DNA of 64,000 bases from Acidobacteriota bacterium (GTDB lineage: Bacteria > Acidobacteriota > Holophagae > Acanthopleuribacterales > Acanthopleuribacteraceae): the NCBI GenBank assembly GCA_020439745.1, contig JAGQSC010000029.1, positions 186,001 to 250,000 on the forward strand. The letters are read 5' to 3'. The notes below the pieces were generated by a model. The model was not told the origin of the DNA and did no database searches. It saw only the letters and a program-made list of their open reading frames with translations. The translations under genes were made by a program, and so were the position numbers. Shown piece after piece: positions 13,944 through 23,305 of this stretch (the first letter of the stretch is position 1; every line of letters begins with the position of its first letter).

Positions 13944-16729
13944 TGAAGGAGCTCCATGAGTTCTTGAAGGTTCAATGTCTTTTGAGCGGTAGCGTCATCA
14001 AATGCCACAATGTCATTCAGTAGACTGCGCTTCTGTTCAATAAGATGGTCTATTCGTTCCTCAATGGTGGCTTTGGTGACGAAGCGATAAACTTGAACTT
14101 GGTCTGTTTGGCCAATCCGGTGCACTCGATCAGTGGCCTGTTCCTCGCGGGCAGGGTTCCACCATCGGTCGTAGTGGATGACTGTGGTGGCGGCCGTAAG
14201 GTCGATGCCCACACCAGATGCATTGAGGCTGCCAACGAACACTTGACATGCCGGGTCGGTTTGAAATCGGGCGATTTCGCCTTGCCGGTCGGTGGTGGAC
14301 CCTGTAATCACGCTGTACCCAATATGACGATGAGTCAGGTGACGACAAATCAAGTCGATAGTCTTTAGGTATTGGGAAAACACAACCACTTTATTATCCA
14401 ACAAAGCTTCGTCCAGCAGCTCTATGAAGGCTTGCCACTTGGTGCCCGGTAATCCAGAAGTCTCCAAAACCAACGACGGGTGATTGCAGAGCTGTTTGAG
14501 TTTGTTGACCAATTGAAAGGCCGATGTAAACGTGGGACTTTCGTCTTGCCATGACGCCATTCCTTCTTGTCGCAGCCGATCGTACAGGTCCCGTTCAAAC
14601 GCGCTTAAATCCAATCGCAAAGTCGTTTCTGATTTGGGAGGCAGGTCTTCAAGGACGTCTGACTTGGATCGACGCAGGATAAAGGGTGACGTGACATCCT
14701 TGAGCGCTTGCAGCGCTCGGGAGGAACCGTATTTTTGAATGGGATTGGCAAACTGCTCTTGAAAGCTGGCGCCGGAGCCTAATAATCCTGGATAGACCAA
14801 GTCGAGCAAGGTGCGCAGTTCTTCGATTCGGTTTTCGATGGGTGTGCCTGTGAGCCCGATGCGGCAACGCGCAATCAGGTCTCTCGCTGCCGTATGCGTT
14901 TTGGTGCCCGTGTTTTTGACATTTTGGATTTCATCAAAGATTACCAGGTCGTAAGCTCGACCAGCCAACTCGGACTGAGCGCTCCTGAGGACCCCATAGC
15001 TGGTGATGATGAGTCCGGAACCGGGAAGTATCCTGTTTGATCCGTGAAATAAAGTGGGACTTAAGTGCGGGCAAAATGCCCTGATCTTTTCGTCCCAGTG
15101 GTGGATGACAGATGTGGGGCAAACGATCAACGAACGCCGGGACGGTTCATGGTGGACCGCCGCCAGAAGGGCCATGGCCTGATGCGTTTTTCCAAGTCCC
15201 ATTTGGTCGCAAAGCAAGCCGCCTAATGCGTAGTGATTAAGAAACCACAACCATTGATACCCCAGTTGTTGGTAAGGGCGCAAAGTCAATTGCGTGTGTT
15301 CTAGGGACGGCACGTTCTCGGTGGCACTGTCCAGAAGTTCCTGAAGGGTTGGATCGACTTCATCCATGACAAGGCGGTGTCGAAATCGCGCTACAAAACG
15401 CGCCATTTCTGGGGCACTCACCCGTTGGCCGTCGGCCTGAAACATGAAGGTCTTTAGTGCGATGATGTCTGGCGATTTCGTATCCAACAGCCTTCCTGCG
15501 AAATTCAAGTATCGGCCCGGTTTTTTGAATAACGCGAACAAGTCCAAATGTTTGAGTTTGTAGTTTCCATGGTGTACTTCCACGGTTACTTGCCATGTGA
15601 GATCGGGACCCGGTTCGGCCGTCAAGTGTATGCGCTCGAAATGGTCAACCACGGCACCGTCCAGCAACACGGGATCTATCAACGTCCTGTCCAATGATTC
15701 CAGGTGGGGGGTATTTTTTTTCAGCCAGCGTTCTACATTGTCTCGGTCAATTCGGTGGATACCCGCGCGCGCATATTCCAGTTCGAACGGGTTAAGGCTG
15801 CTTTGGACCGAGAAGTATCCCAGTTGTGCATGGAAATGTAAGTGAGACTGACCCACCTGGCAGGAAGCAATATCTGAATATTGTTGATCACCTATTTGCA
15901 CCATGGGTTGGATACAAAGGTGCCCTTGATCATCAAAGCGGATGTCATACAACAGAGGCAGTGACTCAGTGTGGATCTTGAAATCCATCCGTTCACGCCA
16001 ATCATTCACGGACCGGCGCAGCGACGAAACGAACTTGTCCACAGCCAACACCCAATCTAGAAAAGGATTGCCTGCCAAAAGAACCTGAATTTGTATGGTG
16101 TGACCTTTCTGGAGTTTGATTCGCACGTCCAATGCATCGAGCTGTTCAACCCAAAGGAGTAATTTCACCAGAAGATAATGATCCGACTCCTCGAACCGCA
16201 TGGTGGCGCTGGGAAACCCTTTAATGGACATCTTGCGTTCCGCCTCTGTTCGGGCGGCTAGCCGCGCTTCGCTGAGGGCACGTCGGTCGCGTTTGGCGAT
16301 GGGTTGATCCAGTGCGCTGGCATAGGCCAGCCAACGATTGGAAATGCCCAACGTTTCCAGATCTGTGCGGTGACCCTCAATCAAGCTGCGGATGTCGAGA
16401 TCCGGAGGTGGCAAACTGCGAATGAGCCTGGTGATCGGGTGATTTTGCAACCGTTCGAAGACCCATCCCTGGTCAACCATTCCTGGCCAACCCCGACCCA
16501 GTTCAATGAGTGTCTGCGCGTGCAGACAACGCCTTTGTTGGGCAGCATCAGAACAGGCACACGTACACTGCAGATCTCCTTGTGGAGGTACGGCTACTTG
16601 AGCATAGTACCCACCCCTGACTTCTTGGACAAAACCGAACAACACATGACGCGTGAAATCGAAAAACGGCACGCGATTCTGTTCAATAGCCCGCCTGGCG
16701 TTGATGACGACGTGAGGCAAGACCTCCAT
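13940..16729 (-). CDS. SWIM zinc-finger SNF2-family helicase/ATPase
   Basis: The 929-residue protein has an N-terminal SWIM zinc motif C-x-C-xn-C-x-H (C55, C57, C68, H70). About 400 residues of accessory beta-rich sequence follow, then a complete SNF2 motor. Motif I is CDQMGLGKTHQA (about 503-514), motif II FDEIQNVKN (DEIQ replaces DEAH, about 596), motif III LTGTPIENR (about 625), and motif VI TDRVHRIGQTDQVQVYRF (about 873). Such proteins translocate on double-stranded DNA and remodel protein-DNA complexes or transcription complexes. AAGGAGAGAAG precedes the ATG. Divergent from pyrC. Confidence 0.93.
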   Translation of the reverse strand: MEVLPHVVINARRAIEQNRVPFFDFTRHVLFGFVQEVRGGYYAQVAVPPQGDLQCTCACSDAAQQRRCLHAQTLIELGRGWPGMVDQGWVFERLQNHPITRLIRSLPPPDLDIRSLIEGHRTDLETLGISNRWLAYASALDQPIAKRDRRALSEARLAARTEAERKMSIKGFPSATMRFEESDHYLLVKLLLWVEQLDALDVRIKLQKGHTIQIQVLLAGNPFLDWVLAVDKFVSSLRRSVNDWRERMDFKIHTESLPLLYDIRFDDQGHLCIQPMVQIGDQQYSDIASCQVGQSHLHFHAQLGYFSVQSSLNPFELEYARAGIHRIDRDNVERWLKKNTPHLESLDRTLIDPVLLDGAVVDHFERIHLTAEPGPDLTWQVTVEVHHGNYKLKHLDLFALFKKPGRYLNFAGRLLDTKSPDIIALKTFMFQADGQRVSAPEMARFVARFRHRLVMDEVDPTLQELLDSATENVPSLEHTQLTLRPYQQLGYQWLWFLNHYALGGLLCDQMGLGKTHQAMALLAAVHHEPSRRSLIVCPTSVIHHWDEKIRAFCPHLSPTLFHGSNRILPGSGLIITSYGVLRSAQSELAGRAYDLVIFDEIQNVKNTGTKTHTAARDLIARCRIGLTGTPIENRIEELRTLLDLVYPGLLGSGASFQEQFANPIQKYGSSRALQALKDVTSPFILRRSKSDVLEDLPPKSETTLRLDLSAFERDLYDRLRQEGMASWQDESPTFTSAFQLVNKLKQLCNHPSLVLETSGLPGTKWQAFIELLDEALLDNKVVVFSQYLKTIDLICRHLTHRHIGYSVITGSTTDRQGEIARFQTDPACQVFVGSLNASGVGIDLTAATTVIHYDRWWNPAREEQATDRVHRIGQTDQVQVYRFVTKATIEERIDHLIEQKRSLLNDIVAFDDATAQKTLNLQELMELLQ

Positions 16730-16777
16730 CTTCTCTCCTTGAGCGGCTGATCATAGCAGCTGGCAAGGCGGATCCTC

Positions 16778-16783
16778 TATAAT
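16778..16783 (+). promoter_or_regulatory. Candidate -10 element for pyrC-lysK
   Basis: A perfect TATAAT ends 17 bases before the pyrC ATG; the expected start site near 16790 leaves a short leader containing GGGGTGAG as RBS. No good -35 match is seen at 16-18 bases. Confidence 0.4.
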
Positions 16784-16800
16784 CATCGCCGGGGTGAGAA

Positions 16801-17811
16801 ATGGGTGACCTGGAATTACGAGCGGCTGACGATTGGCATGTCCACTTACGAGACGATGTACGGACACCCGCAGCGATTGCCGCGGTTCGAAGTGGCGGTA
16901 CGGCGAGGCTCCTGGCCATGCCCAATACGTCGCCGCCCGTTCTTAGTGGCGATGACGCAGAACGATACGGAAACTGGCTAAAGGCTAAAGGTCTTCATGC
17001 GTATCTATGGACAACCATCAAACTGACCCAAGCAACCACACCTCAGTCCATCTTGGAGGCTTCAAGCAAAGGTGTGATCGCCGCCAAACTTTACCCGCTG
17101 GGTGTGACCACCAACTCAGAGGACGGGCTCTCGGACCCTTTATTGTTGGCGCCTGTGTTTGAAGCCATGCAGTCTGTAGACATGGTCTTGTCTCTGCACG
17201 GCGAGGTACCCGGCGTGTTTGTCATGGATGCGGAAGCCGAATTCTTGGGCATATTGCAGCGTATCCTGGATGCGTTTCCGAAATTGAGGGTGGTCCTGGA
17301 ACACGTCACCACAAAGGCAGCTGTAGATTTTGTGTGTAGGTTCAATAACGATCGATTGGCTGCCACCATTACAGACCACCACCTCGCCATCACTTTGGAC
17401 GATGTGGTTGGATCGCGGGTTCGGCCACACCACTTTTGTATGCCTGTAGCCAAGCGCCCCTCGGATTTGCGTGCATTACGCGAAGCGGTTCGATCGGTCA
17501 ATCCTCGGTTCTTTTCAGGCACTGACTCGGCACCGCACATGATCAGAGATAAGCTCTCGGATTGTGGATGTGCAGGTGTGTTCAACGCGCCTTACCATAT
17601 GCAGTTTCTAGCCACGTTGTTTGAAAACCATGAAATGATTGATTGCCTGGAACCGTTCACGTCGCAGTTTGGGCGTGAGTTCTACCAGGTACCGCCGGGT
17701 CGCGAGCGAATCAGGTTGTTGCGCCGACCCTTTGTCGTGCCTGACCGATTTGATGGCATTGTTCCGTTTATGGCGGGTACGACTTTGAATTACCAAGTGG
17801 AATGGGTTTGA
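16801..17811 (+). CDS. pyrC: Dihydroorotase
   Basis: Third step of pyrimidine synthesis: reversible cyclisation of carbamoyl aspartate to dihydroorotate. The 336-residue length and motifs match the short, E. coli-type PyrC: metal-binding DWHVHLRD (H13 and H15), carbamylated Lys in IAAKLYPLG (about K97), EHVTT (His about 137), TDHHLA (His about 178), and catalytic GTDSAPH (Asp about 243). The RBS GGGGTGAG is upstream. The gene is followed after eight bases by the lysyl-tRNA synthetase. Confidence 0.96.
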   Translation: MGDLELRAADDWHVHLRDDVRTPAAIAAVRSGGTARLLAMPNTSPPVLSGDDAERYGNWLKAKGLHAYLWTTIKLTQATTPQSILEASSKGVIAAKLYPLGVTTNSEDGLSDPLLLAPVFEAMQSVDMVLSLHGEVPGVFVMDAEAEFLGILQRILDAFPKLRVVLEHVTTKAAVDFVCRFNNDRLAATITDHHLAITLDDVVGSRVRPHHFCMPVAKRPSDLRALREAVRSVNPRFFSGTDSAPHMIRDKLSDCGCAGVFNAPYHMQFLATLFENHEMIDCLEPFTSQFGREFYQVPPGRERIRLLRRPFVVPDRFDGIVPFMAGTTLNYQVEWV

Positions 17812-17819
17812 GGTGAAGC

Positions 17820-19592
17820 ATGTTTTGGTGTGACGAATTACTAAATCGGCTAGATCGCAATCTTGATGTGCAGATCATCAACGATTCCAAAACGCCGTCA
17901 GGCAGAGTGCATGTAGGCGCCCTGCGGGGTGTCTTGATACACGACGCGGTGTTTCGCGTCTTGAAAGAAGAGGGGATCCCGGTTCGTTATATGTATGGCG
18001 TTGATGATTACGATCCCTTGGATGAGTTGCCGGCTGAACACCGCGAGTTCTACCAACCCTACTTAGGTAAGCCCCTGTGTGATGTACCCGCACCCCCGGG
18101 CTCCGACCATACGGATATAGCCAACTACTACATCTCAGAGTTTTTTGATGTGTTCCGTGAATTGGGTGTAGAGGCTGAGATCTACCATATGCGCGACATT
18201 TACCGGTCCGGCTCGTTCAACGAGGCGATCGATCGGATTCTGAGCCACGCCGCAGACGTGCGCGCCATTTATCGCAGCGTCAGTGGATCGGAACGACCTG
18301 ATCATTGGTTTCCTTTTCAAGTGGTGTGTGAGTCATGTGGCCGCATCGGCACCACGGAAGTGTTTGCCTACGATGGGAAGGAGGTCAGTTACCGCTGTCG
18401 CCCTGACCTGGTAACCTGGGCTACGGGTTGTGGTCATGAAGGCAAGACATCTCCTTTTGACGGCCGCGGCAAATTGCCCTGGAAATTGGAATGGGTCGCG
18501 AAATGGGCCAATTTCCCGGTTACTATAGAGGGTGCAGGCAAGGACCACAGCACCAAGGGCGGTTCTCGTGATGTTTCGGGCGCCATTTTGAAGAAGATTT
18601 TCAATCTAAGAGCGCCCGTCAATATTCCCTACGAGTTCTTTCTCGTAGGAGGCGCCAAGATGAGCTCATCGAAAGGCTTGGGTGTCTCTGCTCGCGATAT
18701 GGCTGATTTCCTACCGCCAGAGTTACTGCGTTTTCTGATGATCCGTCCAAAACCCAATAAGCCTGTCAACTTCGATCCCGACGAAACAAGCATCACCAAG
18801 CTGTTCAATGAGTATGATCGGTACCATCACAAGGTGACCGCAGAAACACCCAACCCAGAGGACAAGCGCATCTATCAGCTCAGTGATATCTACCACCAGG
18901 GCGACTACTACGCTGAAAGCTTTCAAGTAGTCACGGCACTGGTCCAGATGCCCCATTTGGACGTTGAAGAAGAGGTGGCAAAAAGAAAAGGTGCGGCTCT
19001 GACGACCATTGAGTTGGACCGGCTCAGGGATAGGATACGAGCGGTCAATTATTGGTTAAAACACTATGCGTCGGACGACGAGTTGTTAGTGCTTCAAGAT
19101 CACTTACCCGGGCGTGCGTCGGAACTGACGGCGACCCAATGTGCCTTTCTTCATGACTTGGCCGAACGTCTGCGCGACGTGAGTTGGGATGAAGACAGCA
19201 TTCAGGCGTTGACGTTTGAGTCTGCCCGCGCTACGCCCATCCGACAACCATTGGCTTTTGCAGCCATTTATCGCGTTTTGTTGGACAAGAAAGCGGGTCC
19301 CAAAGCCGGTAACCTATTGGCTTATTTGGATCGAGAGTTTGTGATTCGAAGGTTTTTGGAGCCGGTCCTCAATCGCGCCGAATATCTGCAAGAGTCCGCG
19401 ATGGACCGAACGGCCTTTGAGACCTGGTTGGCCGCCAATGAAGCATCCATTATCGTGACCGAAGTGGACCCTTTGGATGAATCCGGTTTCAAGGGCATGT
19501 CGGTGACATACCAGAAAGACGAACGGGCCCATCGTTTAATCGTTTCCGGTAATGATCTGGCAGATCTTGCATCTTCGTTGGTAAGGGCATAG
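17820..19592 (+). CDS. lysK: Lysyl-tRNA synthetase, class I
   Basis: The 590-residue protein has a class I Rossmann catalytic domain: nucleotide-binding PSGRVHVGALRG (variant HIGH motif, about 23-34) and KMSSSKG (about 279-285). A Cys pattern CESCGRIGTTEV with a later CGHEG suggests a zinc-binding insert. It charges tRNA-Lys and is unrelated in fold to the class II LysRS of most bacteria. The class I form is typical of archaea and found in only some bacterial groups. GAGGTG lies upstream of the ATG. The next gene follows after two bases. Confidence 0.93.
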   Translation: MFWCDELLNRLDRNLDVQIINDSKTPSGRVHVGALRGVLIHDAVFRVLKEEGIPVRYMYGVDDYDPLDELPAEHREFYQPYLGKPLCDVPAPPGSDHTDIANYYISEFFDVFRELGVEAEIYHMRDIYRSGSFNEAIDRILSHAADVRAIYRSVSGSERPDHWFPFQVVCESCGRIGTTEVFAYDGKEVSYRCRPDLVTWATGCGHEGKTSPFDGRGKLPWKLEWVAKWANFPVTIEGAGKDHSTKGGSRDVSGAILKKIFNLRAPVNIPYEFFLVGGAKMSSSKGLGVSARDMADFLPPELLRFLMIRPKPNKPVNFDPDETSITKLFNEYDRYHHKVTAETPNPEDKRIYQLSDIYHQGDYYAESFQVVTALVQMPHLDVEEEVAKRKGAALTTIELDRLRDRIRAVNYWLKHYASDDELLVLQDHLPGRASELTATQCAFLHDLAERLRDVSWDEDSIQALTFESARATPIRQPLAFAAIYRVLLDKKAGPKAGNLLAYLDREFVIRRFLEPVLNRAEYLQESAMDRTAFETWLAANEASIIVTEVDPLDESGFKGMSVTYQKDERAHRLIVSGNDLADLASSLVRA

Positions 19593-19594
19593 AC

Positions 19595-20152
19595 ATGGTG
19601 CTGACACCTTCCAATCAACGCCCTTTGGGTTCAAAGGCTCCAGATTTTGCCTTGGAAAACCCCTTGACGGGTGATTTTGTAGGACTTGACGATGTGCGAG
19701 GCACCAAAGGCACTTTGGTGATGTTTGTTTGTAACCATTGCCCGTTTGTAAAACATGTACTCGATGAACTGGTTCGAATTGGGCATGACTTCATAAAGCA
19801 AGGGATTGGTGTGGTTGCAATTAATGCCAACGATGTGGTGACCTATCCACAAGACGGGCCCAAACACATGGCGCGTCTGGCTCGGGATAAGGGGTTTGCA
19901 TTTCCCTATCTGTTTGATGCAACCCAATCCGTTGCAAAGTCTTACAACGCCGCCTGTACACCCGATTTCTTTCTTTTTGATGGCCAGGATCAGCTGGTCT
20001 ATCGTGGCCAGATGGACGGGTCCAGGCCCGGAAATGACAAGCCTGTCGACGGTGCAGATTTGCGCGCAGCCGGCGCGGCTTTGATTGCGAATCAACCGCC
20101 GCTGACGCCTCAGTACCCCAGCATTGGTTGCAACATCAAATGGAAGATGTGA
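19595..20152 (+). CDS. Thioredoxin-fold (redoxin/AhpC-TSA-like) protein
   Basis: The 185-residue protein has the redoxin N terminus GSKAPDFALENPLTGDFVGL and the redox motif MFVCNHCPFVKHV (C46 and C49, CxxC with an HC pair), then GVVAINANDV and the cis-Pro region ACTPDFFLFDGQDQLVYRGQ. No signal peptide is seen, so it is probably cytoplasmic. The CNHCPFV variant marks a widespread family of uncharacterised thioredoxin-like proteins. It is translationally close to lysK (two-base gap), but no functional link is evident. Confidence 0.85.
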   Translation: MVLTPSNQRPLGSKAPDFALENPLTGDFVGLDDVRGTKGTLVMFVCNHCPFVKHVLDELVRIGHDFIKQGIGVVAINANDVVTYPQDGPKHMARLARDKGFAFPYLFDATQSVAKSYNAACTPDFFLFDGQDQLVYRGQMDGSRPGNDKPVDGADLRAAGAALIANQPPLTPQYPSIGCNIKWKM

Positions 20153-20250
20153 AATCTTTGTAATTCGTGCCTAAATTGTTTCTCTGTGGTACATAAATTG
20201 CTCATTTATTGGGAGTTGTAAACGATCGGGAGGCGGTTTAACAACATCCA

Positions 20251-20931
20251 ATGAGTAGGGTTTTGGTCATTGAACGCGCAGATGAACACGGTAGTGCGTT
20301 GCAGCGGTTACTGTCTGTAAATGGACACGATGTGGTACTTACCGACGAAGGTTTGGATGGATGGGTGCGTCTAACGGAAGATCACTACGATCTGATGGTC
20401 TTGGATCTTCAAGTCGTTGAATCCAACCCCTTGGATTTTTGTCGCCGGGCCAAGGAACGAAAACCGTTTATGCCGCAGCTTTTGCTTTCAAGCGAAGGTG
20501 AAGCACCTGAAGTCATTCGGGCCCTGGAGGCAGGTGCCTCTTCGTATTGCGTAAAGCCTGTGAACCCTTTCGAGTTGGCAGCCCGAGCAGAGGCGTTAAT
20601 GCGCTTGAAGAACGACTTGGAATGGAACGAGAAAATCCTGCGATTTGGCGATAATCTGGTGGATTTGCAAACCTATCACGTGTTTCGCAATGGGCGATGC
20701 CTGGACATTTCGGGAGTGGTTTTGGACCTGTTGAAGTATTTCATCAAGCATCAGGGCGAAATGGTCACGCGCAATGACTTGTTGCGCGATGTTTGGGGAT
20801 GCCAAGTGAACAATGTGACGCGCACAGTGGACATGCACGTATCCAAGCTACGTCGTAAGCTGGAACGGGACCCTAGGAACCCGCGACATTTGGTCACCGT
20901 CCAGGGTAAAGGATACAGATTCATTCCCTAA
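20251..20931 (+). CDS. OmpR/PhoB-type response regulator, orphan
   Basis: The 226-residue protein has a receiver domain (1-115) and a winged-helix DNA-binding domain (about 130-226, ending VDMHVSKLRRKLERDP, then VTVQGKGYRFIP). The phosphoacceptor Asp is D52 (VLDLQ), with S80/S81 and K102 in the usual places. The acidic pocket is altered: E8 and R9 stand where two acidic residues are usual, which may change metal binding. No histidine kinase is adjacent. The best RBS-like GGGAGG is 17 bases from the ATG, farther than normal. The 3' end overlaps the convergent truD gene by 11 bases. Confidence 0.9.
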   Translation: MSRVLVIERADEHGSALQRLLSVNGHDVVLTDEGLDGWVRLTEDHYDLMVLDLQVVESNPLDFCRRAKERKPFMPQLLLSSEGEAPEVIRALEAGASSYCVKPVNPFELAARAEALMRLKNDLEWNEKILRFGDNLVDLQTYHVFRNGRCLDISGVVLDLLKYFIKHQGEMVTRNDLLRDVWGCQVNNVTRTVDMHVSKLRRKLERDPRNPRHLVTVQGKGYRFIP

Positions 20932-21874
20932 GCACCACGCCGTCGGTAAAGTCCGGCCATTCCCAGAACGGACAGGTCAGGATAGTCGGCATGAAAAGAT
21001 GGAGCAATAGAACGGTGGCATAACTACCCGATCGCAAGCTGAAGACCAGCTCTTGCGCGGATGCCTCATAACGGAAATTCACAGCCTCCACCCAAAGTAG
21101 GCGTCGAGCCCCTTTGCCGCGCTTGCCTGGCTTCTTTAGGTCCTTCCAGGTGAGGTGCTGATCGGCCAAAAAGTCCACTTCCAGTTGATGGTCCGGCACA
21201 GGCATTTTGGCTCCAAAAATGGGTCCGGTCGGAATGATCTCTCCCTGTTCACAACGCAGCATGTCGTCGGCATGGTTCGAAACGAAGGTCTTCTTTGATT
21301 GTGGAAAACCGAATATGTCTCCCGGTATGGGTTTTCGGCCATGTGAGGCGATCCTGAATCTCAGGTATTCGTTGAACAGGTATGACTGTACGCGGGAAAA
21401 AACATCACCACGGGATCTTCGCACCCATGTTGGGAGATCCACAGGTGCCCAACAGCCAAACCGTTGCGCACCAAAAAAGTTGGGGAACACCTGCCGATCC
21501 GAGGTGCCGGGTGCCGTCCATTCTCCGTTCAACTTCAGATGGAAATGGTTCCATCGGACATGGCCCAGACCAATACTGTGCTCGTGAAACGACTGACGCA
21601 AAATGCGCAAGTTGGGGTGGTCAATCTCAAGGGAGTGATGAGTTGGTAGGGAAATCCATTGGGTGCACGTGGCTTGCTTGTCCTTAAGACCTGCATGCTT
21701 CATGGATGCGACACTTAGGCCTGTTTGGGCCTCTAGGATGGCCTTGGCTTGTGCAGTTGAAATGCCGGTCTTTTCAATTTGAACAAAAAGATGTTCGCCC
21801 GATCCACTCGGTTCAAAAAACAGTTCCTCATCAACTCTGAAGGTTTCAGGTGTCTGTCGGAATGTGAGGGTCAA
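20921..21874 (-). CDS. truD: tRNA pseudouridine synthase D family protein
   Basis: TruD makes pseudouridine at position 13 of tRNA. Motifs seen: the N-terminal PETFRVDEELFF and GEHLFVQIEKTGISTAQA, the catalytic loop HAGLKDKQATCTQWISL (Asp in LKDKQ), the NFFGAQRFG motif, and the C-terminal RSGSYATVLLLHLF. No ATG fits. TTG at 21874 overlaps the ribF stop as TTGA and is preferred; TTG at 21892 would add six residues. The length of about 317 residues is slightly short for the family. Confidence 0.88.
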   Translation of the reverse strand: MTLTFRQTPETFRVDEELFFEPSGSGEHLFVQIEKTGISTAQAKAILEAQTGLSVASMKHAGLKDKQATCTQWISLPTHHSLEIDHPNLRILRQSFHEHSIGLGHVRWNHFHLKLNGEWTAPGTSDRQVFPNFFGAQRFGCWAPVDLPTWVRRSRGDVFSRVQSYLFNEYLRFRIASHGRKPIPGDIFGFPQSKKTFVSNHADDMLRCEQGEIIPTGPIFGAKMPVPDHQLEVDFLADQHLTWKDLKKPGKRGKGARRLLWVEAVNFRYEASAQELVFSLRSGSYATVLLLHLFMPTILTCPFWEWPDFTDGVVLRE

Positions 21875-22836
21875 GTGGATGCCAACTGGCAAATCGATGC
21901 GGGTACGTCGGGCGGTGACACATCGGGTAGGCTGTGACGTTCCTGTATGTCTTGACGGATCTGGGCGATCAGCGCTTCTCGGCCATCAAACTTGCGTTCT
22001 GGGCGCAGATAGCTGTGAAATGCAAGTACAGCAGGCTGGCCGTATACGTTCCCACACGGTTCCAGTGCATGAGTCTCTATATGCAAGGCGTCGTCGTCAT
22101 GAAAGGTGGGTCGCACACCGATGTTGGTTATGGAACGGTGCCACTGATTCTGAACATACATCCAGGTGGCGTAGACGCCATGAGGCGGCATCAATTCATT
22201 TTGTGTTTTTAGATTGGCTGTGGGAAAGCCGATCCCCGTTCCTATTTGCTTACCGCTGACAATGTCACCTGTGATCAAGAAGGGCCTGTCCAACATGTGC
22301 TGAACCCGATCCATGGAACCCGATGTGATCGATTGACGCAACCTGGTAGATGAAATGACGTCGTCGTCTCGAAGTTCGTCGAGTGCCATGCAGGTGAACC
22401 CCAATGTTTTGCCCATCTCTTGCAGCAAAGCCACATCGCCTGACCGTTTGTGCCCGAATCGAAATGATTGCCCCACGGCAATGCGTTTGATCAGCCATGT
22501 GTTGCAAAGCTGGCGAATAAAGGTGTCAGCTGGCGTTTGGGCGGTGTCATGATCGAACGGCCATTCGATGTAGGCGTCGATTCCGTAGTGATCGAGCAGG
22601 GCTCGTTTTTGATCGTCGGTTTGAATGAGTTTGGGCGCTTGGTTGGGGGCCAGCACACGCAAGGGGTGGGGTACAAAACTGAGCACAGCGGTCATCAATT
22701 GGTGTGTTCTTGCCTCGTTCTTGGCTTGCTCGAAGATGAATTGGTGGCCTCGATGAATCCCGTCGTAATTGCCAATAAGCAGGCAGAGTGGGTTTGAGAT
22801 GGGGTGAGCGCCCTGGACGGTAATCACGTCATCCAT
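21871..22836 (-). CDS. ribF: Bifunctional riboflavin kinase / FAD synthetase
   Basis: Makes FMN from riboflavin, then FAD. The N-terminal adenylyltransferase domain has IGNYDGIHRGHQ (variant of IGNFDGVHRGH), VGQSFRFGHKRSGD and ISSTRLRQSI. The C-terminal riboflavin kinase domain has GTGIGFPTANL, PPHGVYATW and NIGVRPTF, with PERKFDG near the end. ATG 22836 is used; GTG 22827 overlapping the pgpA stop as GTGA is equally plausible and would give the usual short N terminus. Both starts overlap pgpA. It is a middle gene of a tight minus-strand run pgpA-ribF-truD. Confidence 0.95.
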   Translation of the reverse strand: MDDVITVQGAHPISNPLCLLIGNYDGIHRGHQFIFEQAKNEARTHQLMTAVLSFVPHPLRVLAPNQAPKLIQTDDQKRALLDHYGIDAYIEWPFDHDTAQTPADTFIRQLCNTWLIKRIAVGQSFRFGHKRSGDVALLQEMGKTLGFTCMALDELRDDDVISSTRLRQSITSGSMDRVQHMLDRPFLITGDIVSGKQIGTGIGFPTANLKTQNELMPPHGVYATWMYVQNQWHRSITNIGVRPTFHDDDALHIETHALEPCGNVYGQPAVLAFHSYLRPERKFDGREALIAQIRQDIQERHSLPDVSPPDVPASICQLAST

Positions 22837-23288
22837 CTCAATATGGGTGTCATGCAAGCCAATGCAACGAATCCAGCAACGATATCATCTGCCATGACGC
22901 CAACCCCTCCAGGCAGCTTGCCGGCGTGCCCGATGAGCCATGGCTTCCAAATGTCAAACAAACGGAATAAGACGAATCCCAGCCCAAACTGCCAAAGCCG
23001 AACGTCTACTGCCCACAACGTAAGGGCCACTCCAGCGATCTCGTCAATGACGACGCATTGAGGGTCGTGTTTTGCGAGGTCGCGTTCCATGGCCGACGCG
23101 CAAAGGGTGCCTACGACGACAGTGACTCCGATGGCAATGGCACGACCCCAAATCGAGAGATGTGGCCAGGCGAACCAAGCAGCTATGGCACCAACCAAGG
23201 TGCCAAATGTGCCCGGCGCTTTAGGCGCATAACCGGCACCCAGCCCTGTGGCGATTGGGTACACCAACCAACGCAGAAGTGGGTGCAC
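22824..23288 (-). CDS. pgpA: Phosphatidylglycerophosphatase A
   Basis: Inner-membrane phosphatase that completes phosphatidylglycerol synthesis. The 154-residue protein carries the family motifs GLGAGYAPKAPGTFGTLVGA (about 15-34), DPQCVVIDEIAG (about 74-85), FRLFDIWKPWLI and GGVGVMADDIVAG, with four hydrophobic helices between them. GTG at 23288 is the start; no clear RBS is seen, and carD ends 17 bases upstream, so coupling from carD is likely. Confidence 0.94.
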   Translation of the reverse strand: MHPLLRWLVYPIATGLGAGYAPKAPGTFGTLVGAIAAWFAWPHLSIWGRAIAIGVTVVVGTLCASAMERDLAKHDPQCVVIDEIAGVALTLWAVDVRLWQFGLGFVLFRLFDIWKPWLIGHAGKLPGGVGVMADDIVAGFVALACMTPILRWMT

Positions 23289-23305
23289 AGGTCGTACGTT
23301 ACTGG

